64,000 bases of DNA, from NCBI RefSeq assembly GCF_027579695.1, contig NC_083587.1, forward strand, positions 53,761,521 through 53,825,520. The letters are read 5' to 3'. The notes beneath the pieces were generated by a model. It was not told where the DNA came from, did not search any database, and worked only from the letters and a program-made list of their open reading frames with translations. Origin of the DNA: Neoarius graeffei. Lineage: Eukaryota; Chordata; Actinopteri; Siluriformes; Ariidae. The translations under genes and the position numbers were made by a program. Positions 14,201-27,100 of the stretch are shown here, in pieces. The number at the start of each line of letters is the position of its first letter. The first letter of the stretch is position 1.

Positions 14201-17200
14201 CCAGACGGCTGATGTGTGTGCGTGTGTGTGAGAGTGTTTAAGTAAGCTGAAAAGCTGAATAAAAAGAGTTTTTGTGAACTCAGTTCTGGCCTGCCGTCTT
14301 CTGTGCTCCGCTCATACATAGGAACTGCCACAATATATATATATATATATATATCAGCTGGATAGTACAGTGGTAATGCTCACTGACTACGACGCAGGAA
14401 TTCAGGGTTCGAATCCCGGTCGGGGCAAAACATCATCCAGTAAGGGTCCTTAGGCAAAACCCCTCATGATATATCAGCCTACCTCAGGAATGAGTGAAAA
14501 AATAACTGATAGAGTCATACCGGCTCAGACGTCGCCCGGGTCAACAAGGTCTGCGTCAGTTGCTAGGGAACCAGGGCAAACTGATGAGAAATGGGCTACT
14601 GGAACAAGACATCGATGGACGAGGACAGAAAATACGGATTTGCTGTTTTGATTTGCTACTATACAAGCAATCCCAGAGAGAGGGGATACATGCAGAGAAT
14701 GTGGGACCATTGGATACTTCGAAACCCACAATCAAGGCTAACAAAGAAACAGCTATTAGCCCAGTGTTCCAACATCCATAATCGAAATCTGCTATCACAA
14801 CTAGAGATTAATGAAATACAACAACGATGCTACGGCAAGGGGGAGCCAGGAAGACAGGTCAGCGGGGAGATGTCATCATCCCCACAACCAGAGATTGGGT
14901 ACCAAGCCCCAACAGCTAACAGCCTCAACACAAGAGCTGCTGACCTGAGAAGGAAGATCGTGACCCAACTGGAAACCTGGAGCCCCCGACAAATACCGAA
15001 GCTGAGTTGCCAAGTACCTTCAGAAGATCTACTAGTAGATGTGAATGCTGCTCTGAAGACAATCTCCACAAGAACCATCACTGAGACCAACAAGCTGATA
15101 CACAGTACAGCAACAGTAATCATGGAGATGCTTGGACACAAGGTGGGCTCGGGACATAACAAACAGTATCCACCATGGAAGAGACGATTAGAGGCCAAGA
15201 TAAAGGCAGCAAGGAGAGAAGTTAGCCAGCTAGCTGAACTACAGAAAGGGAACATGGTGAATAAAGGGGCGCCCAGGAAGTACAACTCACTCTCCATACC
15301 AGAGGCACTCGAAACTGCCAAACAGCGACTAACAGCTCTGGCCACCCGGTTGAGGAGATACACCAAGGAAGGAGAGGCCAGGAGAATAAACAAGCTGTTC
15401 TCCACTGAACCAGCCAAGGTGTACTCTCAATGGCAGGGGAACAACAACCGGTCAGACCCACCAAGAGCTGAGGTGGAAAAATACTGGAAAGACATATGGG
15501 AAAGAAAGGCATCACACAACACTGATGCCCAATGGTTAGTGGACCTAAGAGCTGACCACAGCAACCTCCCAGAACAAGAACCAGTAACCATCTCAATGGC
15601 AGACGTCCAAGAAAGAGTGTCAAAGATGAAGAGCTGGACAGCACCAGGCCCCGATATGATCCATACGTACTGGCTGAAGAAGCTAACTGCACTCCATGAA
15701 CGCCTAGCAGCACAGATGAACCAGCTGCTGAGGGATGGAACCCACCCAGAATGGCTAACCCAAGGCAGGACAGTCCTAATCATGAAGGACCCCCAGAAGG
15801 GACCCATCCCATCCAACTACCGGCCAATTACCTGTCTCTGCACAACATGGAAGGCCCTGTCAGGCATCATTGCGGCAAAAATGAGTAAGCATGTGGCTCA
15901 ATACATGAGCGAGGCACAGAAAGGAATTGGCAGTAACACCAGAGGAGCCAAGCACCAGCTACTGGCTGATAGAACAGTCGCCCGAGACTGTAAGAAGAGA
16001 CAGACCAACCTGTGCACTGCCTGGATTGACTACAAGAAAGCCTACGACTCAATGCCACACACATGGATACTGGAATGTCTGGAACTGTATAAGATCAACA
16101 GGAACCTAAGGACCTTCATACAGAACTCAATGGAAATGTGGAAGACAACCCTAGAGGCCAACTCAAAACCCATTGCCCAAGTCAACATCAAGTGCGGCAT
16201 ATACCAAGGAGATGCGCTATCACCACTGCTGTTCTGCATAGGCCTGAACCCCCTCAGTCAGATCATCACGAAGAGCGGCTACGGGTACCGATTCCGTAGT
16301 GGGGCAACAATCAGCCACCTGCTCTACATGGATGACATCAAGCTGTATGCCAGGAATGAGCGAGAAATAGACTCGCTGATCCACACCACCCGGATCTACA
16401 GCGATGACATAGGGATGTCATTCGGATTGGACAAGTGTGGCCGGATGGTCTCAAAGAGAGGCAAGATGATCCGGACTGAAGGGATTGACCTACCAGAGGG
16501 CAACATAGGTGATATCCAAGACAGCTACAAGTACCTTGGCATCCCACAGGCTAATGGAAACCATGAAGAGGCCACAAGGAAGTCAACCACAGCCAAATAC
16601 CTCCAGAGAGTAAGGCAGGTCCTGAAAAGTCAGCTGAATGGTAAAAACAAGGTCCGAGCCATCAACATGTACGCACTACCAGTCATCAGATACCCCGCTG
16701 GTATCATAAACTGGCCAAAGGAGGAGATAGAAGCCACAGATATCAAGACTAGAAAGCTCCTCACCATGCATGGAGGGTTCCACCCCAAGTCCAGCACCCT
16801 GAGACTATACACTAAGCGGAAAGAGGGAGGCCGAGGGCTAGTGAGCGTCAAGACCACGGTCCAGGATGAAACATCGAAAATCCGAGAATACATCAGAAAG
16901 ATGGCCCCAAAGGATGAACTGCTAAGTGAATGTCTCAGGCAGCAGAACCCTGATGAGAGTGCAGAGGAGGAGGAGGAACAGACAACCTGGAGAGACAAAC
17001 CCCTACATGGCATGTACCACCGTCAGATAGAGGAAGTGGCTGATATCAAGAAATCCTACCAGTGGCTGGATAATGCAGGACTGACAGACAGCACAGAGGC
17101 ACTAATCATGGCAGCACAAGAACAGGCCATAAGCACAAGAGCCATAGAGGCCAGGATCTACCAGAGTAGATCAGACCCAAGATGCAGACTGTGCAAAGAA

Positions 17201-17788
17201 GCCCCTGAAACAGTCCAGCACATAGTAGCAGGGTGTAAGATGCTAGCTGGATCAGCGTACATGGAGAGGCACAACCAAGTGGCTGGGATCGTATACAGGA
17301 ACATCTGCAACCAGTATGGAATAGAAATACCCAAGTCCCAATGGGCCATACCACAGAAGGTGGCTGAGAACAACAGGGCCAAGATTCTGTGGGACTTCAG
17401 CTTCCAGACTGACAAACAGATCCTGGCTAACCAACCGGACATAGTGGTGGTGGACAAAGAGCAGAAGAGGGTGGTGGTGATAGATGTGGCGATCCCAGCT
17501 GATGCCAACATCAGGAAGAAGGAACATGAGAAACTTGAGAAGTATCAAGGGTTGAAAGAGCAGCTGGAACGGATGTGGAAGGTCAAGGGTTGCGTGGTCC
17601 CCGTGGTAGTGGGGGCACTTGGGGCAGTAACCCCCAAACTGGGAGAGTGGCTCCAGCAAATCCCAGGAACAACATCTGAAGCCTCAGTCCAGAAGAGCGC
17701 AGTCCTAGGAACATCGAAGATACTGCGCAGAACCCTCAAACTCCCAGGCCTCTGGTAGAGGACCCGAGCTTGAGGATGACATGGATAC

Positions 17789-17819
<31 letters not shown>

Positions 17820-20800
17820 CCGCCGGGGGTGAGAAGGAGATTTTTTTTTTTTTTATATATATATATATGAGAGAGAGAGGTAAAATACACTCTAAAATCA
17901 ATGTACAAAATAGCAGTAGTGCAAATACAATACAATAAATATAATAATAATCTCATCTCATCTCATTATCTCTAGCTGCTTTATCCTGTTCTACAGGGTC
18001 GCAGGCAAGCTGGAGCCTATCCCAACTGACTACGGGCGAGAGGCGGGGTACACCCTGGACAAGTCGCCAGGTCATCACAGGGCTGACACATAGACACAGA
18101 CAACCATTCACCAGAGCATTTCATCTCATCTCATCTCATCTCATCTCATTATCTCTAGCCGCTTTATCCTCTTCTACAGGGTCGCAGGCAAGCTGGAGTC
18201 TATCCCAACTGACTACGGGCGAAAGGTCGGGTACACCCTGGACAAGTCGCCAGGTCATCACAGGGCTGACACATAGACACAGACAACCATTCACCAGAGC
18301 ATTTTTTAAGGATTTTCCACTAGGAGACCAACTGGTCTGGGCAATACAATCACAGGCCCCAGAGTCCATGCGGCTGCACCGCTGCGGCATATTCTGTGAT
18401 GCAAAGTGGTTCACCAATCACCATACAGACAAACACACTACAGTGACTACACAGCTATCAAGAGCAATTACCAAGCACAAATGTTATGTCAAAGACACTC
18501 AAAGTTACACAGTAATGACATTGGATTCTGACATCAGCCATCTCAGTAACCAAATTTTAGTTTTGTTTTTCTTAACCAACATGATCTTGTGTGTATATCT
18601 TATAACATAGATCTTCGTTTTCCTTGTTAAATGTATACTTACAGTACATGGTACTTGGTTAATTAATTGCAACTGATTGAACCAAATGATAAGACATAAC
18701 TTGGTTTAAAATTTGGTCTCCCAGTGAAGCTGGTTTGGCATTGACTAGGAGACCAAATCTGGCCACTGGGAGACCATTTGGTCTCCCAGTAACTATGTTA
18801 AAAAATGCTCTGCCATTCACATTCACACCTGCGGTCAATTTAGAGTCACCAGTTAACCTAACCTGCATGTCTTTGGACTGTGGGGGAAACCGGAGCACCC
18901 GGAGGAAACCCACACGGACACGGGGAGAACATGCAAACTCCACACAGAAAGGCCCTCGCCAGCCACAGGGCTCGAACCCGGACCTTCTTGCTGTGAGGCG
19001 ACAGCGCTAACCACTACACCACCGTGCCACCCATAATAATAATAATAATAATAATAATATCAGCTCATATACCATGAGTAGAGAAAAACAAAATGGCAGA
19101 GCGTGTTGCTGAACCAACTGAGGATGAAATAAAAACTCTACTCGAAAACAAAACCACAAAAAATACCAAAAAAAAGCAACAAAATAATGGAATAAAAGTA
19201 TTTGATGGTAAGAACGATTTTTATTTCCAAGAATTATGAAAGCATTTTTCACAGATTGCTGCTGTCATTTTGTCGGTTTGTTTACATTCTAAGCAGAAAT
19301 GATTTTGTCGTATGTTTTGTACAAAAGATTTTATTTATCGGATTTGCAAAAAGACTTGGTGGGGTGGAGAGACACGGCAAAATAGTCAAAGTCTTCAGTA
19401 TTTTTAATCAACACATGCATTCGTTTTGACCAATATGTATATTTGTGCATTTTTGATAGTTTATTTTCATAGTCTCTCTATGCCCAAGAGCATCTTGTAA
19501 TTTTACACAGGTTAAGCATTAACAATAGATTGAAATTCTAAAAAAAAAAATGTATTTATTTTAACCAATCAAAGCTGTAGACGTCACTCACTTTTCCATC
19601 TCGATACAAAATCGTGCAGTGGATTGAAGCTACATGTTTTCAAAATGAATTCTGATGTTCAGACTGCGTTCTAACGTATAACCCACGTCCTCAGAGGGAG
19701 CCTGCTGACCCGCAGCCTGGCCGATATCGTAAAGAAAGAGGACTTTGTGCTCGACTCCGAGTACCTCATCACTCTGTTGGTGGTGGTACCAAAGTAAGTG
19801 AAGCATGTTTGGATATATATTTTTATCTTTTGACAGCTCTCAGAATTTCCCAGAAGTCCCGTTCTGTAAAAACTAACAGTTGATACGACTCTCTCTTCAG
19901 GACAAATTATGCAGACTGGCAGAAGACGTACGAGACCCTGGCGGAAATGGTGGTGCCGCAGTCCACACAGTAAGCTCGGCTTCTTTCTGAACCACGAGCC
20001 AGGTTAATTCATAGAAAAATCTAAAAGTTCAGAAGCTGCCGTGTGTCGTGTGAGGAAATAATACTGACAGCACAACATTAGGATGGATTCTGTTGATTTA
20101 TCAAGGTAAACAGTATGTATAAAGAAATGCCTGCTGGATTAATGGAACTGGTCAACAAAGTATCGGGGGGGGGTCCTTGAAGCATAGAATTTGGTGAGGC
20201 TTACAGTCTGGATCAATTTATAGTCTGGATGTTAGCAGAAATGGGTTAAACTTGAAGCTAGACAGCCTTTTGATTTCATAAAATCAGTGAAATTTAGTTC
20301 TCTCTGAAATTTGTTCATTGTGATATGTTTATTTGTGTAATATCTAAAAAAAAAAAAAAACACACAAAAAAAACCCCCAGGCCATTCTGTGGCTGGGAAG
20401 TTATTTAATTTGAGGGGATTAAAGCAAATAATGTGCACGAAATCGCTTGCTTCGCTCAGTCAAACAGACTGAGGAAGACCGGTGTGCGCATGCACAGGTT
20501 TACCTTCATCATCTTCTTTTGGGTTTTACAGCAGCTGGCATCCAGTGTTGCATTACTGCCATCTACAGGTTTACCTTTGAGCATTGTAGGTGCAATTGGT
20601 AATTGAGTGATCAATCTCGTTAAATCAGTCTCATTAATAATTTAATTGAATCATTCTCATTGAATCATTCTCATTGAATCAGTCTCATTGAATCATACCA
20701 TTAATTTTGGTGCTTAATAATAAATTACCAAACAGCTAAATTATGGTATATTCCAAATTATTATGATCACTTACCGTATTACATAACTCATATGCACCTT

Positions 20801-21120
20801 GGAATTCTTTGAGATTGTGTGACTTCAAGGAATATGGAAGCAAATAAACACACAGTTTCAATAATAATTGAATTTATTATAACAAAGATAAAATGAATAA
20901 TGGCAGTTGGAATCATTATATACAAATATGATATATACTTGATGAGCGTGTGTGCGTGTGAGAGGCCTTGTGTGTGTGGCCTACACAAAAGAATTAGTTC
21001 TGGTAGCTAACTCCACGTGTGTTTGTGGGGGGAGGATGACGACCTCGTGGTCCCTTGAGACAATACAATTAGCCCTGGATGCTAATGAAACAAAAGAATT
21101 AGCCGTGTGTTTAGCTAAGA

Positions 21121-21167
<47 letters not shown>

Positions 21168-24100
21168 CCTGGTGACCACGTGTTTCTGAGTAAAACAAGA
21201 GAGTTAGCTTTGGTTGCTAATTAGACAAAAGAATTAGCCATATGTGGCTAGCTAAGGCCCAAGGATCCTACCTCGTGGAGTTAAGACAAAAGGTGTGTAT
21301 GTGAGTGTGGAGGAGGGCTGCCATGTGTTCCCTTGAGACAATACACTTAGCCCTGGATGCTAATGGGACAAAAGAATTAGCCATAGGCTAATTTCACTAG
21401 CTTATAACAGTACTAAATCCACTGAAATTTTGATGCGGTCAAGATAATGAATAATGACAGTGTGTTAGGAAGGAATAGAAGAAAGCATGCAAACTTATCT
21501 ATTAAACAAAACTGAGAGATCAAAACAATAGAACAATTATGGAACACAAAAATCAGTGTGCACACTTAAACAGTTCCTGAGTTTAAATTAACACTACTTC
21601 AATAAAAGCTAATTCCTAAGACTAGGTTTTGCCCAAATGCCAATCTTACTTCAGTATCTCGTCTCTACGCGAGATTATGAGATGTTCCGAGACTTTTGGA
21701 GTTTCACTGTTGTGGAGCACGTGAGTCGATTCCGTGGAAAGCAGAGGATTTCTGGGTCCGACGCGTGGTCGCTCGTGATGAAAAGAGAGTCTCTGATTAG
21801 AATAATGTGCACAGCGTTTTAAAATTAGAAGGATCTGGTCGCTTCTAACATTAAGTAACTGCTTGGGCTGCAGTCCGTACGTACATATAATGAATAAACA
21901 AAACCGGCTGTAGCTCAAGCTGAGTTTAAAATCGCGCGATCCTAGAATCTCCCGTGGCCAAAGGTGAAAGAAAAGCGTGAAACTCTGATTCTTGAGGAAA
22001 AGAAAAGAAAAGACGTCTTTATCTGGTTTGCTGGTGCGGGGTATCTCTTTGTGTCCAGATGGCTTGACATCCAAGACGAGAGAGAGGAAGACGGAAGTGT
22101 TGTTCCGTTACTTATGCCTTCAGGGAGGAAGTGACGTCATGGAGGACGTGACGTAGGTCAACGCGGAAGTTGGCTGGGCATTGTAGTTCTTAGACAGTAG
22201 GTGGCGACTGTACCTACAGCATGCACTGACAGTTCCATCATTCTGTCACTAAACGAACAGCCGATCACACCGAGGTGCTCGCTGAGCGCCGATATTTATT
22301 AGTTTGGTCCTGCATTTCCTTTCCTTCATATAGAACATAACGTCTTTTCTTCTCGCTTTCCGTTACTGTACTCGGTCTTTCATGTTTCATTCGCACACTC
22401 GCGTCCCTCCTGTTTCAAATTTGTATCCCACAATGCCTTGCGTGAACAGGGAAAGCCCACCATGTGATGTATGACGTAGTATCTTGTATTGCATCATGGT
22501 GAAGCAGGAAAAAAATGGCAGAGAATTTAGGGCCATGTGACCTTAAATTCATTAATTATTTTATTTTAAAAAAACTAATAAAATTGGAAGCCTGTGATTC
22601 GAATTCAGTAGCTTTCAGTCCACTAAACAGAAATAATCGTGTGTCAGGGAAAATTCTTTTTATGACTGAAACTTAAAATTTTTTAAAGGGTTTTAAATAC
22701 CTTTAAACTATGAAGTGAAGGGAAAAGAATTCTGAGCAGACTCAGATGTTTCTAAATATTCCTTTGAGGTGCCAATAATTTTGCCATGTATAATATTTGT
22801 GGAAGAAAATTTTAGCAGGTTAGCTGTTTCTTCAGTTGCTTTAAGTGTCAGGACCTGCTAGACTAACTCTGAGCTTGGTTTCTCTCCAGTTTGCTGTTTG
22901 AGGATCAGGACAGCGGGCTGTTCAGCGTCACACTGTTCCGCAAAACCATCGACGACTTCAGGCACAAAGCCAGAGAGAACAAGTACAGCGCAGATTTCAT
23001 ATTTATTACTGAAATATGATTGGTCAGATGATGCTGATTAATTTTCTTTAACAGCAGAGCTGTGATAGTACTGCCAGCTATGATTCAAGTGATATTGATG
23101 TGCTAATAATGTTATCGTTTCTGAAGTAACTTCTCGTTCACAGGGAGGAGAATGACAAACAGTCTAATGCTAATAATAATAATAAAACAGTGACCTTGAG
23201 TGTCAAAGGTTCCAGAGTGGTGGTGATTATTATTGCACTGTTAGTAGATATTTGTTAGTTTTGCATCTTCATAACATCTTACTGGGAGGTTTTTACTGTT
23301 TGCAGATTCGTAGTACGAGATTTCCAGTACAACGAGGAGGAAATGAAGGCAGATAAAGAGGAGATGACGAGGCTCTCTACCGATAAGAAGAAGCAGTTTG
23401 TATGGATCAGTTTCAGCTTTTCCTAACAAGTGCTTTCTAATAATACACTGGACTCGGCTCATCCTAATTTACCAGGCTGAAAGTGTTGTTCGCTGATGTC
23501 TTATAATTAGGACTGTCAAAGTTAACGCGATTACAATGTGTTAAAAACACGTTATTGCTAATTCCTTGAAATGCCTCTGTGTTTGTTTTTTTTTGACGCA
23601 TGGTTAAGACATGCACGTTCTGTACCCTCGTACATAATTTGGGAAATCAGGAAGTGACGTAGCGAGTCGGCGCAAGTCGTGATAAAGTGCACTCCTGTAC
23701 AGAATCAACTTATATTGTTGCATTCTGACTGTTTACATAAAATGTGTGTATTTTTATATGCTTTTGATCCAGGGTTCTCAACCTTTTCTGCTTCGAGGCT
23801 CACCTTTTCATACTTGTAACGAGTCGGGGCCCATTAAAAAAGATCCCCAATTATTTTGGCTAATCTATTCTATTAGAATCTAATAATCTATTGTAAAGTG
23901 TATTAATGGAATGCAATATCACTCCATGTTATAGATGGGAGCCCAGGAATTAAATAAATGCAATGAAAACAAACTCTTTCTAACTGTAGGTATTGTATTT
24001 AAAACTGTATGGATGTGCCAGACGCGAACATAAAACCATGCATGCAGAGCATTCTCAGTCAAAAGGGATTAATGATCCAAAAGTGGAGTCCGGTCAATTA

Positions 24101-27100
24101 ACACAAGAACTTATTGCCATGTTTGTGTCCAGCAAATAAGCAAGTTATTAAAACCAAGAAGTCAATCTAGAAACCACTCAATGGGATTAGATCCTTACAC
24201 GCTGACAAAGAAGGATTTTTCCTAGGTGTTGGAAAATGATCCATCCGTTGAGTTCCTTGACATCTCAGACTACCTGGTGCTGCAGACATCATTTTATACT
24301 GACACACAGATGAAAACCTGGAAGAGCATAGAGGAGTACAACTTTTTATATGCGGCTGAGTTAAAGATCTGGGGATCAGGACACTACAAGATAGACGGCG
24401 GTAGACGGATCTAAGTGCAGGAAGAGTGTTTATTAGCAGGCGTGATATTTACAAAAGCAAAACATAAAGCAGAATATTTAAACGGTGTTATAAACATGGC
24501 GAGAAACAAACGTGACCGTGATAATGATAATACTTCGCAAAGCCTCTGTGAAAACAGCGGCCGTATCTGTGCGTGCTGATTGCGCTTAAATGAGTATCAG
24601 GTGTTTGCCATAATGACTGGGTCCCAAGCGTGCGCACAACACGCTCTGTGAGGCTCAAGCGCACAAAAGCGCGACAGCCAAGTGTTCACCTACTGTGACC
24701 ATAACTTTTAGTTCACGTGTATATCGCCACCAAAATGCCTCATTTTCATCGATAACCCATCGCAAAGCATCGTGAGCTGTAGTGTGACCGTAGCTTAATG
24801 AGGCGGATGTGATGTCAGATGCAACCCAGCAATTGTATCCGACTACGAGTAAAAAATTAACTTCAACTTGGTAAAAAAATTTCACGGCCCGTTTTTGATG
24901 GTCTGAGAGGGGAGAAAAGAAGACGTTAAGGTCGAGGTGTGTGTAAGCGTGCAGGCTGCACACTGGAGTGAGGGAGTTTGTTTTATTCTGAGAAATTTGT
25001 GAATTATAAATGCAGTTTTTGCTCATGAATGTATTATATATTTACCAGTGAGTTATTCTGCGTTGTTAGAAAACATCTTTATGAGCTGGGTGGCTTAACA
25101 AATGGATTTATTTGGTTTTTGTATTTTTAATTTCTTTATTTACAGATTGCCACTACTGTTGTCCAGAGTCCACATCACCGAGTTTGTTTAGTTTATTTTG
25201 AGTCTGGAAATTAAGAACTAAAGGAAAATACCGTATTGTTTTGTTCACACTGAATTGTGTTAAACCCTCAAAATGATAACGTTAACGCTGCTTTATTTAT
25301 TTTTTTAAATGCGGTGGAGGAATAAAATACCCACAAAAATCATTCTTTCTGTGTCCGCTCTTATCCTTCCTGACCACGTACATTTGCATAAAGCAAGCAT
25401 ATCTGTCCACTCCCCAAAACTAGAAAAATATCCCTTTAAGGCACATTTAGAACAGAGAAAAAAAAATGTGATTAATTTGCAATTAATCACGAATTAACTA
25501 TGGACAATAGTGTGGTTAATCATTATTAAATATTTTAATTGATTGACAGCCCTAGTTATAATATTTGAGTGTAGTATATTATGAGTTGGTGGATTGTCAA
25601 GCCTTTAGTTACTAGTCGTCCTAAAACAGTGATGGTTATTAGCATGTGGTTATTAACACCGTGTTTGGTGTTTGCAGGGTCCTCTGGTGCGATGGCTGAA
25701 AGTGAACTTCAGTGAAGCCTTCATCGCGTGGATCCACATCAAGGCTCTGAGGGTCATAAATGTCAACCTTTGGTCAATCAAACCTGTATAACCAACCTCC
25801 AAAATCCGTATTTCCCTTATAAAATCTGTATAAGATGCAAATTAAAATAATTTACCTAAAATTTGAATGATAATTAACAATGATACATCCAAGTTACTTT
25901 TTATTCAATATTAATAACAATAAACCTTCAGAATGAATACAAAGCTCCAATGTTAGACAAAAACACAAAGTGTCACTCTAATGTTCTGAATTGTACTCCA
26001 TGACAGCTTTTTTTTAGCAGTCTGCACCAATACCTCACTAGGCTGCATGTCACAGCAAGTGTCTGTGTTGATCTTGCCGGAGTGCCCATTCAGAATCTTT
26101 TAAATACGCGTTTCAAACAAAATGTTACTTCCGGGTTGGCGGGATTCTCGCAATGCGGTGTGCGCATGATCAAAAGTGGAACGAAGTCTCGCTACCACAG
26201 GATAACTCGGGATTTCATAAGACTCTTTACTGGCTATTTGTGCTTTCTGTGGTGTACAGTACGTTTGTAAATGTTATGCGCTCTTTTATCATCGTGGGAA
26301 TTGATTATAGCTCTAAATAAATATTGAAGTTTTTTTAAAGAATCCGTATAACTTTATTTGTACGCCCGTATACTACGTTTATTGAATCAAATCCGTATAA
26401 AATACGGACATTCCGTATAGGTTGACATGTATGGAGGGTGTTTATTGAGTCTGTGTTAAGGTATATTTATAGAAAAGTCTGCGTTATTCCATAACTCTTG
26501 TCCATACAAGTGTAGGTTTGGACTGGAGCTACAGGGCTACAGTAGTTAACTAGTAAGCAAGCTACATTTAAAGCCATTCATTTAAATAATCCGTTTTCTC
26601 AAACAGGGTTTAATTTAGTAGTTTCGAGTCCTGCTCAGTGACACTGGTCCAGTGAGAACTCAGACAGAGACGCTAACTAGCTTATGTGATTTCTGACACT
26701 GTATAATACATTCCTTTAAATTCCCAGACTCAGGTAGGAGACGTTTCCCAAAGACTGAATAATGGAAGTGATTTGGATGATGATGATATTTCTTTTAAAT
26801 GGCCCATTCATTCATCTTCAGTCAGCGCTCTATGCTGGTCAGGGTTGTGGTGGATATGACGTCTACTTAACTTCAACTTACCGGCGAGTGGCCTTGTGGT
26901 TAGCATGTCCACCTCTCGATCGGGAGATCGTGAGTTCTACTCATGGTCGGGCCATATCAAAGACCATCATAAAAATGGTACCTACTGCCGTCTGGCAAGG
27001 CACATTGCAATACAGATGCAAGTGGGGAGTCAAACTCTCACGGTTACCAGAGGACTAGTCCCCCACTGTAACCCTAGATACGTAATAGGAGAGATGCCGA

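Larger units (their letters stand above)
9441..14332 (+). mobile_element. Gmr1-like (Ty3/gypsy group) LTR retrotransposon, complete but decayed
   Basis: The element is 4.9 kb and bounded by two 303-bp direct LTRs (9441-9743 and 14030-14332), each starting TGTGGCAG and ending CTGCCACA. By eye the LTRs differ at about seven sites. A primer-binding-type sequence TGGTGCCGAAACCCGGGA starts 2 bp after the 5' LTR, and a G-rich tract precedes the 3' LTR. Gag, protease, integrase and then reverse transcriptase/RNase H occur in that order. Integrase before RT is the hallmark of Gmr1-like elements, first known from cod. Flanks are TA-rich (TTATA left, ATATA right), so the target duplication is only suggestive. 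The element lies in intron 5 of ATP6V1C1 in the same direction as the gene. Confidence 0.9.
23508..25554. mobile_element. hAT-like transposon in intron 9 of ATP6V1C1
   Basis: The termini are TAGGACTGTCAA and TTGACAGCCCTA. An 8-bp target duplication (CTTATAAT left, GTTATAAT right) matches at seven positions. The subterminal GTTAACGCG/CGATAACG region is shared with copies at 36024-37306, 40482-41421 and 58145-58308. It contains a second nested element, 23771-24890. Confidence 0.8.

Noticed and set aside
14355-14430. A functional tRNA gene
   Set aside because: A and B boxes are present but the acceptor stem does not pair and no clear anticodon arm forms.
21637-22074. Overlapping frames on both strands in ATP6V1C1 intron 7
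   Set aside because: No recognisable motif and no flanking splice sites that fit the gene.
25753-26437. The exon insertion acting as a new intron
   Set aside because: GT and AG exist at the duplicated target, but joining them adds one G and gives an immediate frameshift and stop.
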